64,000 nucleotides of DNA from Enterobacter mori LMG 25706 (GCF_000211415.1 NZ_GL890776.1:719794-783793); one strand, 5' to 3'; shown: positions 17,179 to 26,469, counted from the first letter of the stretch. Numbers and translations: made by a program. Notes: generated by a model from the letters alone, not told the origin.

Positions 17179-18387
17179 ATGAAAATTAAACTGGCGTTGA
17201 CGGTGGTTGCAGTACTGTTTTCAGGTCATGTCTCGGCAAAAACATGGGTGCTGACAAGCGCTGAAAGCGGTGTGGAAAAAGGAAACTGGCGAATTTCGAG
17301 TGATGAGCTGAACGCTAAAGGGCCGAACTTCAGCATTGAACAAAAAGTTCTCCGCGGCGGTAAGCAGGAAGGCAGTAAAATCATTGTTATTAGCAGTAAA
17401 AATGGCCTCACAATAACGTTGAGTCCAACCCGTGGTATGAATTTACTGCGCGTTGAGGGTTTTGGGTCAAAACTGGGCTGGGACTCTCCGGTTAAAGAGG
17501 TCGTTAACCCGGCATTTATCAATCTGGAAAGTCGAAATGGACTCGGCTGGCTGGAAGGTTTCAACGAAATGATGGTTCGCTGCGGCTATGAGTGGACAGG
17601 CCACCCGGTAACAGCGGACGGGCAGATTTACACGCTGCACGGTAAGGCGGGGAATACGCCGGTATCTCAGGTTGAAGTCGAGGTCGCTGATGCTGCACCG
17701 CATGAAATCCGCATTCGCGGTCTGATTAAAGAGAGCACCTTCAAAAAAGCCGATCTGCAAACGATGACCGAACTGCGTTATGTTCCCGGAAGCAACCAGT
17801 TCAGCCTGCATGATGTTCTGACCAACCATGCTGACTACCCGCACGACTATCAAATCATCTACCACAGCAACTTTGGCACGCCGATCCTTGAAGAAGGCGC
17901 TCGCTTCCTGGCTCCGGCCGCCAGCGTGAGTCCATTTAACGATTACGCCAAAGCGGGTCTGAACGGCTGGCAAACCTATGCCGGTCCGACAAAAGGGTTT
18001 GATGAGATGGTCTTTAATATCACGCCGCTGGCTGACAAAGATCGCCAGACGCTTGCTGCGGTGGTCAACAAAGCGGGTGATAAAGGGGCATCAATTCAGT
18101 TTGATACTCGCCAGTTGCCGGTTCTGACGTTGTGGAAGAATACCGACACGTTGAAGCAAGGCTATGTCACGGGTATTGAACCCGGTACCAGCTACGCCTA
18201 CCCGGTCACGATTGAACGCGAGCAGAAACGCGTTAAGCAGCTGGAACCTGGCGCAAGTACGCAGTTCGATCTCACCTATACCCTCCTTCATAACCAGGAT
18301 CAGGTGAAAGAGGTGGAGAACAGGATCGCGGCGATTCAGGGTGAGACAAAACCAGACCTCGTTGCCAACCCAATCGCGAAGGAATAA
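17179..18387 (+). CDS. Periplasmic DUF4432-type aldose 1-epimerase-like protein
   Basis: The 402-residue product has a Sec signal peptide (MKIKLALTVVAVLFSGHVSA, cleavage before KTWVLTS). The mature part looks like the galactose mutarotase fold of the DUF4432 family: SPTRGMNLLRVEG, WDSPVKEVVNP, GLGWLEGFNEMMVRCG, YTLHGKAGN, NFGTPILEEGARFLAP and a GIEPGTSYAYP motif that matches other mutarotases. DUF4432 proteins act on sugar substrates, but the natural substrate is not known to me. AAGGGATAAAT precedes the ATG. It lies alone between tpx and tyrR, where K-12 has no gene, so it is an insertion. A role in presenting sugars to nearby transporters is only a guess. Confidence 0.78.
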   Translation: MKIKLALTVVAVLFSGHVSAKTWVLTSAESGVEKGNWRISSDELNAKGPNFSIEQKVLRGGKQEGSKIIVISSKNGLTITLSPTRGMNLLRVEGFGSKLGWDSPVKEVVNPAFINLESRNGLGWLEGFNEMMVRCGYEWTGHPVTADGQIYTLHGKAGNTPVSQVEVEVADAAPHEIRIRGLIKESTFKKADLQTMTELRYVPGSNQFSLHDVLTNHADYPHDYQIIYHSNFGTPILEEGARFLAPAASVSPFNDYAKAGLNGWQTYAGPTKGFDEMVFNITPLADKDRQTLAAVVNKAGDKGASIQFDTRQLPVLTLWKNTDTLKQGYVTGIEPGTSYAYPVTIEREQKRVKQLEPGASTQFDLTYTLLHNQDQVKEVENRIAAIQGETKPDLVANPIAKE

Positions 18388-18396
18388 GTGACATTC

Positions 18397-18420
18397 AAAA
18401 GCCTCCATCCGGAGGCTTTT
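18397..18420. terminator. Bidirectional terminator between the epimerase-like gene and tyrR
   Basis: AAAAGCCTCC and GGAGGCTTTT form a perfect 10 bp stem with loop ATCC; A and T runs on both sides allow it to work on either strand. It lies 10 bases after the stop of the rightward gene and 6 bases after the tyrR stop. Confidence 0.92.
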
Positions 18421-18425
18421 GCTTT

Positions 18426-19967
18426 TTATTCGTCGCCTTTCTTATGGTTCAGCCCATACTCACGCAGCTTATTCGCAATCGCGGTATGTGACACCCCAAG
18501 CCGCTTGGCCAGCTTGCGTGTGCTTGGATAGCTGCGATACAGCTGCGTCAGCACAGAGCGCTCAAAACGACTGGTGATATCGTCGAGCGAGCCTTCCATC
18601 GCCTCTTCACCTACCGACACCGTCCCGGCATCGTAATCCGGCAACAGGATATCCTGAGGCCGCAGCTCATATCCTTCCAGTTGAGTCAACGCGCGATACA
18701 CGGCGTTCTTCAACTGACGAATATTGCCCGGCCAGCCGTAGCGCGTCAGCACCGTGCCCAGATCGGCAGAAAGCTTCGGACGCGGCACCCCCTGCTCATC
18801 TGCAAAGCGGGCCACAAACAGTTCCGTCAGCGGGATGATGTCTTGCGGACAATCGCGCAGCGGCGGGATGTTAAGTGTCAGCACGTTCAGACGATAATAG
18901 AGATCTTCCCTGAACACCCCCTTTTGCACCAGCTCCACCAGGTTTTTCTGGGTGGCGCAAATGACGCGAACGTCGACGTGGACTTCATGGTCCTCACCCA
19001 CGCGACGGAAGGTACCGTCGTTCAGGAAGCGCAGCAGCTTAGCCTGCATCCGAGCAGACATCTCGCCGATTTCGTCCAGCAGGACCGAACCGCCGTTGGC
19101 CTGTTCGAAGAATCCTTTTTTCCCTTCCGGCGCGTGGCCAAACAGTTCACTTTCAACGGCATCTTCAGGGATCGACGCGCAGTTCAGTGCCAGGTAAGGT
19201 TTTGCCGCCCGCGGGCTGGCCATATGTACGGCATGCGCGAGTAAATCTTTCCCGGTTCCCGTATCGCCTGTTATCAGCAAGGGTGCAGTCAAACTGGCGA
19301 GCTTACGTGCCTGATCGACTACATGGCGCATTTTTGGGCTGACGGCAATAATCTGGCTGAATGCGCCGACATCCTGGCTGGAAATGTTCTGCAGTTGACG
19401 TCCCATACGGACGGTGGAACGCAGCATGATCACGGCCCCCGTGAGGACACGACTGTCGTTTTCCCCTTTCAGGTAGACAGGCGTGATCTCCATCAGGAAA
19501 TTTTGCCCGTTAATGACGACATGTTCGCTGTGGGTGTTTTGCGGGTTACTGTCCAGCCAGCGCTGGAAGTTAAAGCCGGGGATCAGCTGCGTAGCGTGAT
19601 GATTGCTGAGTTTCTCCTGACTCTGCGCAAAAAGCTGGCAGCTGGCCAGATTCACGCGCTCAACTTTACTTTTCAAGTCGAGGGACAAGAAAGGTTCAGG
19701 CATGGCTTCCAGCAGCGCGCTCAGCGCCAGGTGCTCACGCTCTGACGGCATCCAGGGGATGGTACGGACATCCGTAACGCCAGCGATACGGCGGATTTCC
19801 CCCATCAGGCTACTGAAGGTGTTGAATTCAATTTCGGCAAAATTGAGGTAAATTCGCCCGACAGGATCGATCTCAATGCCACGTAAATCAATGCTACGTA
19901 AAACAAGAAGATCGAGTAACTCGCGGGTCAGACCGAGACGGTCCTCACAAAAGACTTCCAGACGCAT
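18426..19967 (-). CDS. tyrR: Aromatic amino acid biosynthesis/transport regulator TyrR
   Basis: TyrR represses or activates aromatic amino acid genes in response to Tyr, Phe and Trp. The 513-residue product (start at 19967, MRLEVFCEDRLGLTREL) is exactly the E. coli length. It has an N-terminal ACT domain (about 1-72), a PAS domain (about 78-190), an AAA+ domain with Walker A GDTGTGKD at 234-241, and a C-terminal Fis-type helix-turn-helix (RKLAKRLGVSHTAIANKLREYG). The GAFTGA loop of sigma-54 activators is absent (ELFGHAPEGKKGFFEQ instead), as known for TyrR, which acts with sigma-70. An upstream ATG adds 8 residues but is not conserved. A TyrR-type box lies upstream. Confidence 0.97.
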   Translation of the reverse strand: MRLEVFCEDRLGLTRELLDLLVLRSIDLRGIEIDPVGRIYLNFAEIEFNTFSSLMGEIRRIAGVTDVRTIPWMPSEREHLALSALLEAMPEPFLSLDLKSKVERVNLASCQLFAQSQEKLSNHHATQLIPGFNFQRWLDSNPQNTHSEHVVINGQNFLMEITPVYLKGENDSRVLTGAVIMLRSTVRMGRQLQNISSQDVGAFSQIIAVSPKMRHVVDQARKLASLTAPLLITGDTGTGKDLLAHAVHMASPRAAKPYLALNCASIPEDAVESELFGHAPEGKKGFFEQANGGSVLLDEIGEMSARMQAKLLRFLNDGTFRRVGEDHEVHVDVRVICATQKNLVELVQKGVFREDLYYRLNVLTLNIPPLRDCPQDIIPLTELFVARFADEQGVPRPKLSADLGTVLTRYGWPGNIRQLKNAVYRALTQLEGYELRPQDILLPDYDAGTVSVGEEAMEGSLDDITSRFERSVLTQLYRSYPSTRKLAKRLGVSHTAIANKLREYGLNHKKGDE

Positions 19968-20036
19968 GGGAAATTCACCGTTCTTAGCCATTAACGCTAA
20001 AATGATATGTCAGATCACGGTATTCTGGAAGGTGGC

Positions 20037-20054
20037 TGTCAACAAATATTGACA
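20037..20054. promoter_or_regulatory. TyrR box upstream of tyrR (autoregulation)
   Basis: TGTCAACAAATATTGACA fits the TyrR box TGTAAA-N6-TTTACA with one symmetric change in each arm, and is the core of a 9 bp inverted repeat (20034-20042 with 20049-20057). It lies about 70 bases upstream of the tyrR start; its TTGACA on the reverse strand could also be a minus-35 element, so binding would block the promoter. tyrR autorepression is established in E. coli. The same hairpin might alternatively end ycjF transcription, but no T run follows. Confidence 0.6.
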
Positions 20055-20080
20055 GCCAGCACGAATAGTAAGCAAGGCCT

Positions 20081-21133
20081 TTACGGGGTCGGTTTTTTAT
20101 TGAGCGTTTCTTTCAGTTGCCCAATGAGCTCACGACGGAAATCGCCCAGACGAGGTTTGTCACCATCGATCCATGGCAGCGGACGGCACACTTCCATCGC
20201 TTTGATACCTAAACGGGCAGTCAGCAGACCGGCACCAATCCCCTGAGCAGCACGTGCGGACAGACGCGCCGCCAGATCTTGTGACATCCAGTCCATCCCC
20301 ACTTCACGAACCAGCTCGCTGGCACCGGCAAACGCGATATTCAGCAGCACCAGCTTGAACAGGCGCAGACGGCTGTAATAGCCCAGTTCGATGCCGTACA
20401 GATTTGCAATACGGTTAATCAAACGCAGGTTACGCCAGGCGATAAATGCCATATCCACCAGCGCCAGAGGACTGACGGCAATCATCAGCGTGGACTCCGC
20501 CGCCGAACGGCTGATTTCACGTCGTGCCTGCGCATCCAGCACCGGCTGCACCAGGTGGGAATAAAGCGTCACCACTTCACGATCGTTCTGAGTCTCATGA
20601 ATGGCGGCATACCAGCGCTGAAGCGCCGGGTGCGACTTGTCTATACCCGCCTGTGCGGCCAGTTTCTCACAAAAGTCTCGGCCCTTCCCCGTGCCGTGGC
20701 TGTGAAGCAGATCCCGGGCGATATCTCGCTCGTGCGCGCGCTGTCGTAAACGCCACAGACGCCGCCACTCGGTAGCAACCGACCCGACACCCGCCCCCAC
20801 AATCAGCGCACCCGCAGCACATCCCCCCAGCGCCACCCAGTCCTGGGTTTGCCAGGCGTTGATCGTCCACTGAACGCCCTGACCCACCACGCTTACGCTA
20901 AATAACGCCAGCCCGGCAGTGACCATCTTCCGCCACAGGCTACGTTTCGGGCGTAAGGCCGCTTCAACCACCGCTTCAGCCGGACCGTCCTCGACGCTGG
21001 GCTCTTCAGTCAGCACTGGAGCAAAGTTATCAGCCTGCGCGCCGTTAAAGGTTTGCGCCGTTTTAAACGCCTCCTGATGCTCTTTCTCAAGCGTCCCGGT
21101 AAAGTCAATGCGCGGTTTTAACGGTTCCGTCAT
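20081..21133 (-). CDS. ycjF: Inner membrane protein YcjF (UPF0283)
   Basis: A 350-residue member of the YcjF/UPF0283 family (E. coli about 353). A polar N-terminal stretch (1-65) is followed by two adjacent hydrophobic segments (about 70-92 and 101-122), and a third region near 218-236 and 260-280. The C-terminal DUF697-like part contains [33 protein letters not shown]. Its ATG overlaps the ycjX stop by 4 bases, so both are co-translated. In E. coli the pair is heat-shock induced; function is not settled. Confidence 0.93.
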   Translation of the reverse strand: MTEPLKPRIDFTGTLEKEHQEAFKTAQTFNGAQADNFAPVLTEEPSVEDGPAEAVVEAALRPKRSLWRKMVTAGLALFSVSVVGQGVQWTINAWQTQDWVALGGCAAGALIVGAGVGSVATEWRRLWRLRQRAHERDIARDLLHSHGTGKGRDFCEKLAAQAGIDKSHPALQRWYAAIHETQNDREVVTLYSHLVQPVLDAQARREISRSAAESTLMIAVSPLALVDMAFIAWRNLRLINRIANLYGIELGYYSRLRLFKLVLLNIAFAGASELVREVGMDWMSQDLAARLSARAAQGIGAGLLTARLGIKAMEVCRPLPWIDGDKPRLGDFRRELIGQLKETLNKKPTP

Positions 21134-22527
21134 CGCAATTTATCTCCAATCAAAAATTCCAGAGCCGCATCCAGACGAATGTGCGGTAACGGCCGATCGA
21201 CGCCCATGGTTTGTGGCCGGAAGGCTTCGAACTGGAAGCCCTGATTTTGCCAAAATGCCTGCCCCGGCAGACGAGCCGGTACCTCCCCCGGATAGACGGT
21301 CAACGGTTCGCCGTCGCTGAGACGGTTGCCCCGCAGTGCAGGGATCTTTTCGCCATTAACGTCTATCAACCCGCTCTGTGTCGCCTGAACCGAGGCCAGC
21401 CCAAGGCAGTCCATGCCGATCCCTTCAAACGCAGCGTTCTGCCAGGCATCCTGCACCAGCTGCTGCAGCAGCGAGACCAAATTGGCATGCTGATCGACCG
21501 TCACGTGGTCGGCCTTGGTGGCGGCAAAGAGCAGTTTATCGATCACCGGCGAGAACAGACGGCGGAACAGCGTGCGCTGTCCATAATGAAAACTTTGCAT
21601 CAGTTGCGTCAGCGCAAGGCGCATATCGTTAAACGCCTGCGGTCCGCTGTTGAGCGGCTGGAGGCAGTCCACCAGCACGATCTGGCGGTCGAAACGTAAA
21701 AAATGATTTTTGTAGAAACCTTTAACCACTTTTTCGCAGTAATAATTGTAGCGCTCGCGCAGCATCCCGGCGTTGGTGTGCTTGTCCGCTTGCGCCAGCT
21801 TTGATTCCCCGTATGCATCCACATCCGGCCAGGGGAAGAACTGCAGTGCGGGTGCCCCCGCTAAGTCTCCCGGCAGAACAAAACGGCCAGGCTGGATGAA
21901 ATGCAGCCCTTCCTGTTTGCACTGATGCAAATACGCCGTCCAGGCCTCGGCAATCGTTGCCAGCCGGTTTTCATCCGCAGGGGCCAGGGGATCTAACCCC
22001 TCGCCCAGCTGCCGCCATTTTGCCGACCACCCGGCACGTTGCCCCTGCAATAATCCCGTCATCTGGCGGGACCACGTCAGATAATCCTGGGCCAGCATTG
22101 GCAAATCAAGCAGCCACTCACCAGGGTAATCCACAATTTCCAGATAGAGCGTCGACGTATCCTTGAAGTGGCGCATGAGGGATTCATTGGAGCGAAAACG
22201 GAGCGCAAGGCGAATTTCACTCACGCCGCGCGTCGGCGTCGGCCATGTCGGCGGGTCGCCATAAAGCTGTGCCAACCCTTCATCATAGGTAAAACGAGGA
22301 ATGCCGAAGTCGCGCTGAGGCACGCGCTTAACGCCCAGCAAACGCTCTTCGCGCACAGAGCTTAGCAGCGGCAGCCGTGCACCGGCGTGCAGATTCAGCA
22401 GTTGGTTCACCATCGCCGTGATGAACGCCGTTTTGCCGCTGCGGCTGAGTCCCGTCACTGCCAGACGCAGATGGCGATCAACACCGCGGTTCACCAGAGA
22501 GTTGAGTTCGTTTTTAAGTCGCTTCAT
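21130..22527 (-). CDS. ycjX: P-loop NTPase-like stress protein YcjX (DUF463)
   Basis: The 465-residue product is a YcjX/DUF463 protein with Walker A GLSRSGKT at 26-33 and a switch-like [19 protein letters not shown] region; [17 protein letters not shown] and [11 protein letters not shown] (NKxD-like) complete a GTPase-type site. DUF463 proteins are predicted P-loop nucleotide hydrolases with unknown targets; in E. coli ycjXF belongs to the sigma-32 regulon. A sigma-32 type promoter can be seen about 50 bases upstream. It is divergent from ycjW. Confidence 0.94.
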   Translation of the reverse strand: MKRLKNELNSLVNRGVDRHLRLAVTGLSRSGKTAFITAMVNQLLNLHAGARLPLLSSVREERLLGVKRVPQRDFGIPRFTYDEGLAQLYGDPPTWPTPTRGVSEIRLALRFRSNESLMRHFKDTSTLYLEIVDYPGEWLLDLPMLAQDYLTWSRQMTGLLQGQRAGWSAKWRQLGEGLDPLAPADENRLATIAEAWTAYLHQCKQEGLHFIQPGRFVLPGDLAGAPALQFFPWPDVDAYGESKLAQADKHTNAGMLRERYNYYCEKVVKGFYKNHFLRFDRQIVLVDCLQPLNSGPQAFNDMRLALTQLMQSFHYGQRTLFRRLFSPVIDKLLFAATKADHVTVDQHANLVSLLQQLVQDAWQNAAFEGIGMDCLGLASVQATQSGLIDVNGEKIPALRGNRLSDGEPLTVYPGEVPARLPGQAFWQNQGFQFEAFRPQTMGVDRPLPHIRLDAALEFLIGDKLR

Positions 22528-22580
22528 CGCCGTCCTTCATTGCGTGGAAACCTGAAATGCATGGCTTCAGAATACAATAA

Positions 22581-22605
22581 ATGGGGGCAGATCGTTGATT
22601 ATCAA
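22581..22605 (-). promoter_or_regulatory. Candidate sigma-32 (heat-shock) promoter for ycjXF
   Basis: On the reverse strand TTGATA (22605-22600) is followed after 13 bases by CCCCAT (22586-22581) and then TTA. The sigma-32 consensus is CTTGAAA, 12-15 bases, CCCCATNT, so the downstream element is perfect and the upstream one has two changes. The location, about 55 bases before the ycjX ATG, and the known heat-shock control of the E. coli pair support it. Confidence 0.6.
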
Positions 22606-22680
22606 TTCTTATTTATTGCTATTGCCGTTTTCTCTCCAGTAAGATGAACGGCATTGCTGTTTGTCTGGAGTGAGAGGTGT

Positions 22681-23691
22681 ATGTCACCCACTATCTATGA
22701 TATCGCCCGGGTTGCTGGCGTTTCAAAATCAACCGTGTCGCGCGTTCTGAATAAACAAACGAATATTTCTCCTGAAGCGCGTGACAAAGTGTTGAAGGCG
22801 ATTGACGAATTAAATTATCAACCCAACAAACTTGCCCGCGCCCTGACGTCTTCTGGCTTCGACGCCATTATGGTAATTTCAACGCGTTCAACCAAAACGA
22901 CTGCCGGTAACCCTTTCTTCTCTGATGTACTTCATACCATTACGGCAAAAGCTGAAGAAGAAGGTTTTGACGTTATTTTGCAGACCTCTAAAAGCAGTGA
23001 AGACGACCTGCTAAAATGTGTGAACAAAATAAAGCAGAAAATGATTAAAGGGATCATTATGCTGAGTTCACCGGCCGATGAATCTTTTTTTACTACCCTG
23101 GATGCGTATGGCGTACCGGTAGTTGTCATCGGTAAAGTGGAAGGCGATTTTACGAATATTTACTCCGTCGACACGGATAATTTTCATGACAGCGCCACGC
23201 TAACAGATAATTTTATTAAAAACGGACGGCATAAAATTGCCTGTCTGCATGCGCCGCTTGATTATCATGTTTCTATCGATCGTCTTTCAGGCTATAAAGC
23301 CAGTCTGGAAAAGAATAACATTGCTATTAATCCAGACTGGATAATCGATGGCGGGTATACACATGAGAGCGCGCTTACTGCGGCTATTCAATTATTGTCC
23401 TCGACCACGCCACCTAACGCAGTATTTGCGACTGACAGCATGAAGTTACTTGGTCTTTATCGCGCGGCGGATGAGTTAAACCTGATGATCCCAGAGCAGG
23501 TTGTGGTTGCGGGATACAGCGATCCGATGCTGTCACTCATTCTCACGCCTGCACCTGGAGGCTTTGATATTCCTACCCGCAAGCTGGGCGAAGAGAGTTG
23601 CGATCTGCTGTTTAAGCGTATCGCCGGTCATCCTGCGCCACAAAAGGTACTCGTTGATACCCATTTTTCACTTGCAGCCTCCCTACGGTAA
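22681..23691 (+). CDS. ycjW: LacI-family transcriptional regulator YcjW
   Basis: YcjW is a LacI-type repressor. The 336-residue product starts [24 protein letters not shown], the canonical LacI helix-turn-helix and hinge (RPNKLARAL-like [14 protein letters not shown] at about 49-62), followed by a periplasmic-binding-protein-like sensor domain. The ATG at 22681 is chosen because an earlier in-frame start would put nine residues before the HTH and it has GAGAGG just upstream. It faces the ycj operon tail to tail with ompG. In E. coli YcjW controls ycj genes and has been linked to H2S production. Two identical 14 bp palindromes in the operon are the likely targets; none is seen in front of ycjW itself. 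Confidence 0.94.
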   Translation: MSPTIYDIARVAGVSKSTVSRVLNKQTNISPEARDKVLKAIDELNYQPNKLARALTSSGFDAIMVISTRSTKTTAGNPFFSDVLHTITAKAEEEGFDVILQTSKSSEDDLLKCVNKIKQKMIKGIIMLSSPADESFFTTLDAYGVPVVVIGKVEGDFTNIYSVDTDNFHDSATLTDNFIKNGRHKIACLHAPLDYHVSIDRLSGYKASLEKNNIAINPDWIIDGGYTHESALTAAIQLLSSTTPPNAVFATDSMKLLGLYRAADELNLMIPEQVVVAGYSDPMLSLILTPAPGGFDIPTRKLGEESCDLLFKRIAGHPAPQKVLVDTHFSLAASLR

Positions 23692-23718
23692 TACCAGGGG
23701 CGGTTAGCCCCTGGTATT
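23690..23718. terminator. Bidirectional terminator between ycjW and ompG
   Basis: AATACCAGGGGC (23690-23701) pairs with GCCCCTGGTATT (23707-23718), a perfect 12 bp stem with a 5-base loop starting inside the ycjW stop codon. It separates the convergent ycjW and ompG genes and marks the end of the ycj operon. T runs are short on both sides. Confidence 0.8.
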
Positions 23719-23725
23719 GTGTCGA

Positions 23726-24640
23726 TCAAAATGCGTAATTCACGCCAACGCCCGCATAGTGGAAGCGGTCGCTTTCACCTTCATCATGGTTTTCCCACTC
23801 ATAGGCGTATTCCAGCGTCATGGATAAACCATTGTTGAAATCGTAAGCGTAGAGGAGACCGAGTCGGTTGAAATCGTGTCCTTCACGCTCAGGATCGTCC
23901 TGCCAGTCCCAGTTCGACCAGCGATCAAGCCCAAGGCGGGTATAAGGCGTAAGCGTCGTCTGGCCTAATGAAATGGGCAGATACGCACGAATTTCCTGCG
24001 TCAAAAACTCGCCGTTATCACGTGAACTGTCCATATTGAAACCGCGCTCTAAATAGTAATTCACTTTCGCCGCAAAGGTTTCGTTGATGGTCCAGGTAAA
24101 GCCCGTTTCGGTTTCGACACGGCTGTCAGAATATCCTGTTTTTTCCAGGTCATTGGCAAACTGATACATGGCAAACCAGCCGCCAAAACGCCAGTCGTCG
24201 GTTAATTTAATATCCCAGTCAGGCTGAATTTTATAGCGCTGCATATTAGCGCTGCCGTCTTTCGCCCCCTTTTCATCTTTGAAGTGATATCCATAATTAC
24301 GGAAACCACCCGTCAGGCCGAGTGTGAAATCATCCGTTCCAATAAAGCGATAGCGCAATTCTAATTCAGGCCGGTCGAAATAGGTTCCGCGTGTCATACT
24401 GCTGTAATCAACCGGCCCTTCCTGATACATCGCCATCGAAATTGTCCACGCATCCCAGGTGGCGTTAAACCAGACGGAGGGTTCATACAGACCATCTTTA
24501 TCGTCGCCCTGACCTTCGACGTTTTCAATTTCATACATTGCACCGATATTAAACGTCCAGTGCTTTGTTGTTTCTTCGGCTTGCGCGCAGCTAACCCCTG
24601 CGCACAGCACGAGCGCAGCACTTCGTAGTAGAGTACTCAT
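23726..24640 (-). CDS. ompG: Outer membrane porin OmpG
   Basis: OmpG is a monomeric 14-strand porin for oligosaccharides. The 304-residue product has a Sec signal peptide (about 1-21, ending CAQA), alternating beta-barrel sequence, conserved stretches such as YEIENVEGQGDDKDGL, YQEGPVDYSS, FDRPELELRYRF, YYLERGFNMD and LDRWSNWDWQDD, and a C-terminal Phe required for barrel assembly. E. coli OmpG is about 301 residues. It is the last gene of the ycj operon, and would supply the outer membrane entry route for the glucosides. A strong hairpin with a U tract precedes it. Confidence 0.96.
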   Translation of the reverse strand: MSTLLRSAALVLCAGVSCAQAEETTKHWTFNIGAMYEIENVEGQGDDKDGLYEPSVWFNATWDAWTISMAMYQEGPVDYSSMTRGTYFDRPELELRYRFIGTDDFTLGLTGGFRNYGYHFKDEKGAKDGSANMQRYKIQPDWDIKLTDDWRFGGWFAMYQFANDLEKTGYSDSRVETETGFTWTINETFAAKVNYYLERGFNMDSSRDNGEFLTQEIRAYLPISLGQTTLTPYTRLGLDRWSNWDWQDDPEREGHDFNRLGLLYAYDFNNGLSMTLEYAYEWENHDEGESDRFHYAGVGVNYAF

Positions 24641-24667
24641 TAAAATATTCCTTTATAATTAACAAAC

Positions 24668-24694
24668 AAAAAAACCGGAAATTTGCATTTCCGG
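24668..24694 (-). terminator. Intra-operon terminator/attenuator between ycjV and ompG
   Basis: CCGGAAAT (24675-24682) and ATTTCCGG (24687-24694) form a perfect 8 bp stem with a 4-base loop. On the reverse strand it is followed directly by seven T residues (24674-24668), the form of an intrinsic terminator. It sits 13 bases after the ycjV stop and 28 bases before the ompG start, so it should lower ompG output relative to ycjM-V. No clear promoter is visible between the hairpin and ompG. Confidence 0.8.
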
Positions 24695-24706
24695 CAAACA
24701 CCTTTC

Positions 24707-25789
24707 TTATCTAATAGCCGCTTCGGTATCCGCGTCGAAGAAATGGCACTTATTCATATCAAACTGGATGCCGATAGTGTCTCCGGCAACGTAGTCATTG
24801 GCCGCACCCGCCCGAACAACCAGTTCATGCCCACCGACGGTGGCATAAAGCATAAACTCCGCCCCCGTCAGCTCGGCTACACTTACTTTCGCGGCAATGT
24901 CTTCCCCCTGGCGCTGAAGCGTCAGAATATCTTCCGGTCGGATCCCAAACACCACGGCTTTACGCTGATAGCCCGCGGCGTTCAGTGCCGCAAGCTTCTC
25001 TTCCGGGATTTCCAGACGCAGCGTTTCCGTCACAAAATAACGGTCGTCTAACGCCCCGCGAATGAAGTTCATGGCGGGTGAACCAATGAACCCGGCGACA
25101 AACATATTCGCGGGCTCGTTATACACCTGCTTCGGTGCCCCCACCTGCTGAATAAAGCCGTCCTTCAAAATCACGATGCGTGTGGCCATCGTCATCGCTT
25201 CCGTCTGATCGTGGGTCACGTAAATCATCGTGGTATTGAGTTTCTGGTGCAGCTTGCTGATTTCAGCTCGCATCTGCACGCGAAGCTTGGCGTCGAGGTT
25301 AGAAAGCGGTTCATCCATCAGGAAGACACCGGCTTCGCGCACTATCGCCCTGCCTAATGCCACACGCTGCCGCTGGCCGCCGGACAACGCGCCAGGTTTA
25401 CGCTTGAGATACTCACGCAATCCCAGAATTTGAGCCGCCCAGTTAACGCGCTCTTCGATAACCGCAGGCGGGATTTTCTGCATCTTCAGGCCAAACGCCA
25501 TGTTGTCGTAGACCGTCATATGTGGATAAAGCGCATAGTTCTGGAAAACCATCGCGATGTCGCGAGACTTGGCGGGGACATCGTTCATGCAGACGCCGTC
25601 TATCACCAGTTCACCGGCGCTGATTTCTTCCAGTCCGGCGATCATGCGCAGCGTCGTCGATTTACCGCAGCCAGATGGCCCGACGAAGACGATGAACTCC
25701 TTGTCCTCAATTTCGAGGTTGAAATCCTTCACCACGTGGCCCTGGTTATCGTAGATTTTCTGAATGTGTTTCAGAGACAGTTGAGCCAT
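24707..25789 (-). CDS. ycjV: Sugar ABC transporter ATP-binding protein YcjV (intact)
   Basis: The 360-residue ATPase (start at 25789, MAQLSLKHIQKIYD) energises the YcjNOP importer. It belongs to the MalK/UgpC class: Walker A GPSGCGKST at 37-45, signature LSGGQ at 135-139, Walker B VFLMDEPLSNLDAKLR, switch His in YVTHDQTEAM, and a C-terminal TOBE/OB regulatory domain (PSSN-like GIRPEDI near 285). The frame extends 17 codons upstream across ycjU, but AAGGAATTAAT precedes the chosen ATG. In K-12 ycjV is, as I recall, a truncated pseudogene; this copy is full length, so the transporter is complete. Confidence 0.95.
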   Translation of the reverse strand: MAQLSLKHIQKIYDNQGHVVKDFNLEIEDKEFIVFVGPSGCGKSTTLRMIAGLEEISAGELVIDGVCMNDVPAKSRDIAMVFQNYALYPHMTVYDNMAFGLKMQKIPPAVIEERVNWAAQILGLREYLKRKPGALSGGQRQRVALGRAIVREAGVFLMDEPLSNLDAKLRVQMRAEISKLHQKLNTTMIYVTHDQTEAMTMATRIVILKDGFIQQVGAPKQVYNEPANMFVAGFIGSPAMNFIRGALDDRYFVTETLRLEIPEEKLAALNAAGYQRKAVVFGIRPEDILTLQRQGEDIAAKVSVAELTGAEFMLYATVGGHELVVRAGAANDYVAGDTIGIQFDMNKCHFFDADTEAAIR

Positions 25790-25791
25790 TA

Positions 25792-26469
25792 TTAATTCCT
25801 TATCAATGCCGTCCGGGACGCCCAGAAATCCGTCAGGCATTTCCAGGTCAGTTCCCGCGTTGAATGAAGTTGTAATCCCGCATGGTTCAGGCCAGGTCCA
25901 ATCCCAACCGACAACATCCCTGCCGCATTGATCGCTTCAACACCCGCCGCCGCATCTTCGATACCGATGGTCTCTTCAGGACGGACATTCAGCCCTGCGC
26001 AGGCAGCGAGGAAGATCTCCGGGTCAGGTTTTGAGCAGGTAATACGAGAAGCATCTGCACAAAAATCAAAAGCCTTATGAATGCCCAACGCCTGTAATAT
26101 GCCGGGGGCGTTGAGGGAAACGGAGGCCAGCCCAATTTTGATTTTCGCCGCGCGAATATCCGCCAGCACTTCGCGGATACCCGGAAGCAGCGAATCTTGC
26201 GTCAACGACGCCAGGGACTGGACATAGAGATCGTTTTTCTTCCCGGCAAGCGCGAGGCATTGCTTGTCGTCAAACGCCCCCTCTTTTCCACCTTGCCGCA
26301 GGATCCGCTGCAGGGAATCCATGCGGCTAATTCCCTTTAGCTGCTCGTTGAACACCTCGTCGATGGTGATACCAATCTCCTGTGCCACGCTACGCCAGGC
26401 CAGAAAATGCAGATGAGCGGTATCGGTGATCACGCCATCCAGATCAAATACAACTGCATTAAGCGTCAT
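25792..26469 (-). CDS. ycjU: Beta-phosphoglucomutase YcjU
   Basis: YcjU converts beta-D-glucose 1-phosphate, produced by the phosphorylase YcjT, to glucose 6-phosphate. The 225-residue HAD-superfamily protein begins [16 protein letters not shown], where the two Asp are the nucleophile and acid/base. Further motifs are [10 protein letters not shown] (motif II), [11 protein letters not shown] (motif III Lys) and [18 protein letters not shown] (motif IV). The ATG at 26469 has GGAGG six bases upstream and overlaps the ycjT end by 11 bases. Confidence 0.95.
   Translation of the reverse strand: MTLNAVVFDLDGVITDTAHLHFLAWRSVAQEIGITIDEVFNEQLKGISRMDSLQRILRQGGKEGAFDDKQCLALAGKKNDLYVQSLASLTQDSLLPGIREVLADIRAAKIKIGLASVSLNAPGILQALGIHKAFDFCADASRITCSKPDPEIFLAACAGLNVRPEETIGIEDAAAGVEAINAAGMLSVGIGPGLNHAGLQLHSTRELTWKCLTDFWASRTALIRN

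Noticed and set aside
24661-24700. REP-like element between ycjV and ompG
   Set aside because: The hairpin is short, AT-rich at the loop, unique in this window and followed by a T run, so it fits a terminator rather than a REP/BIME element.
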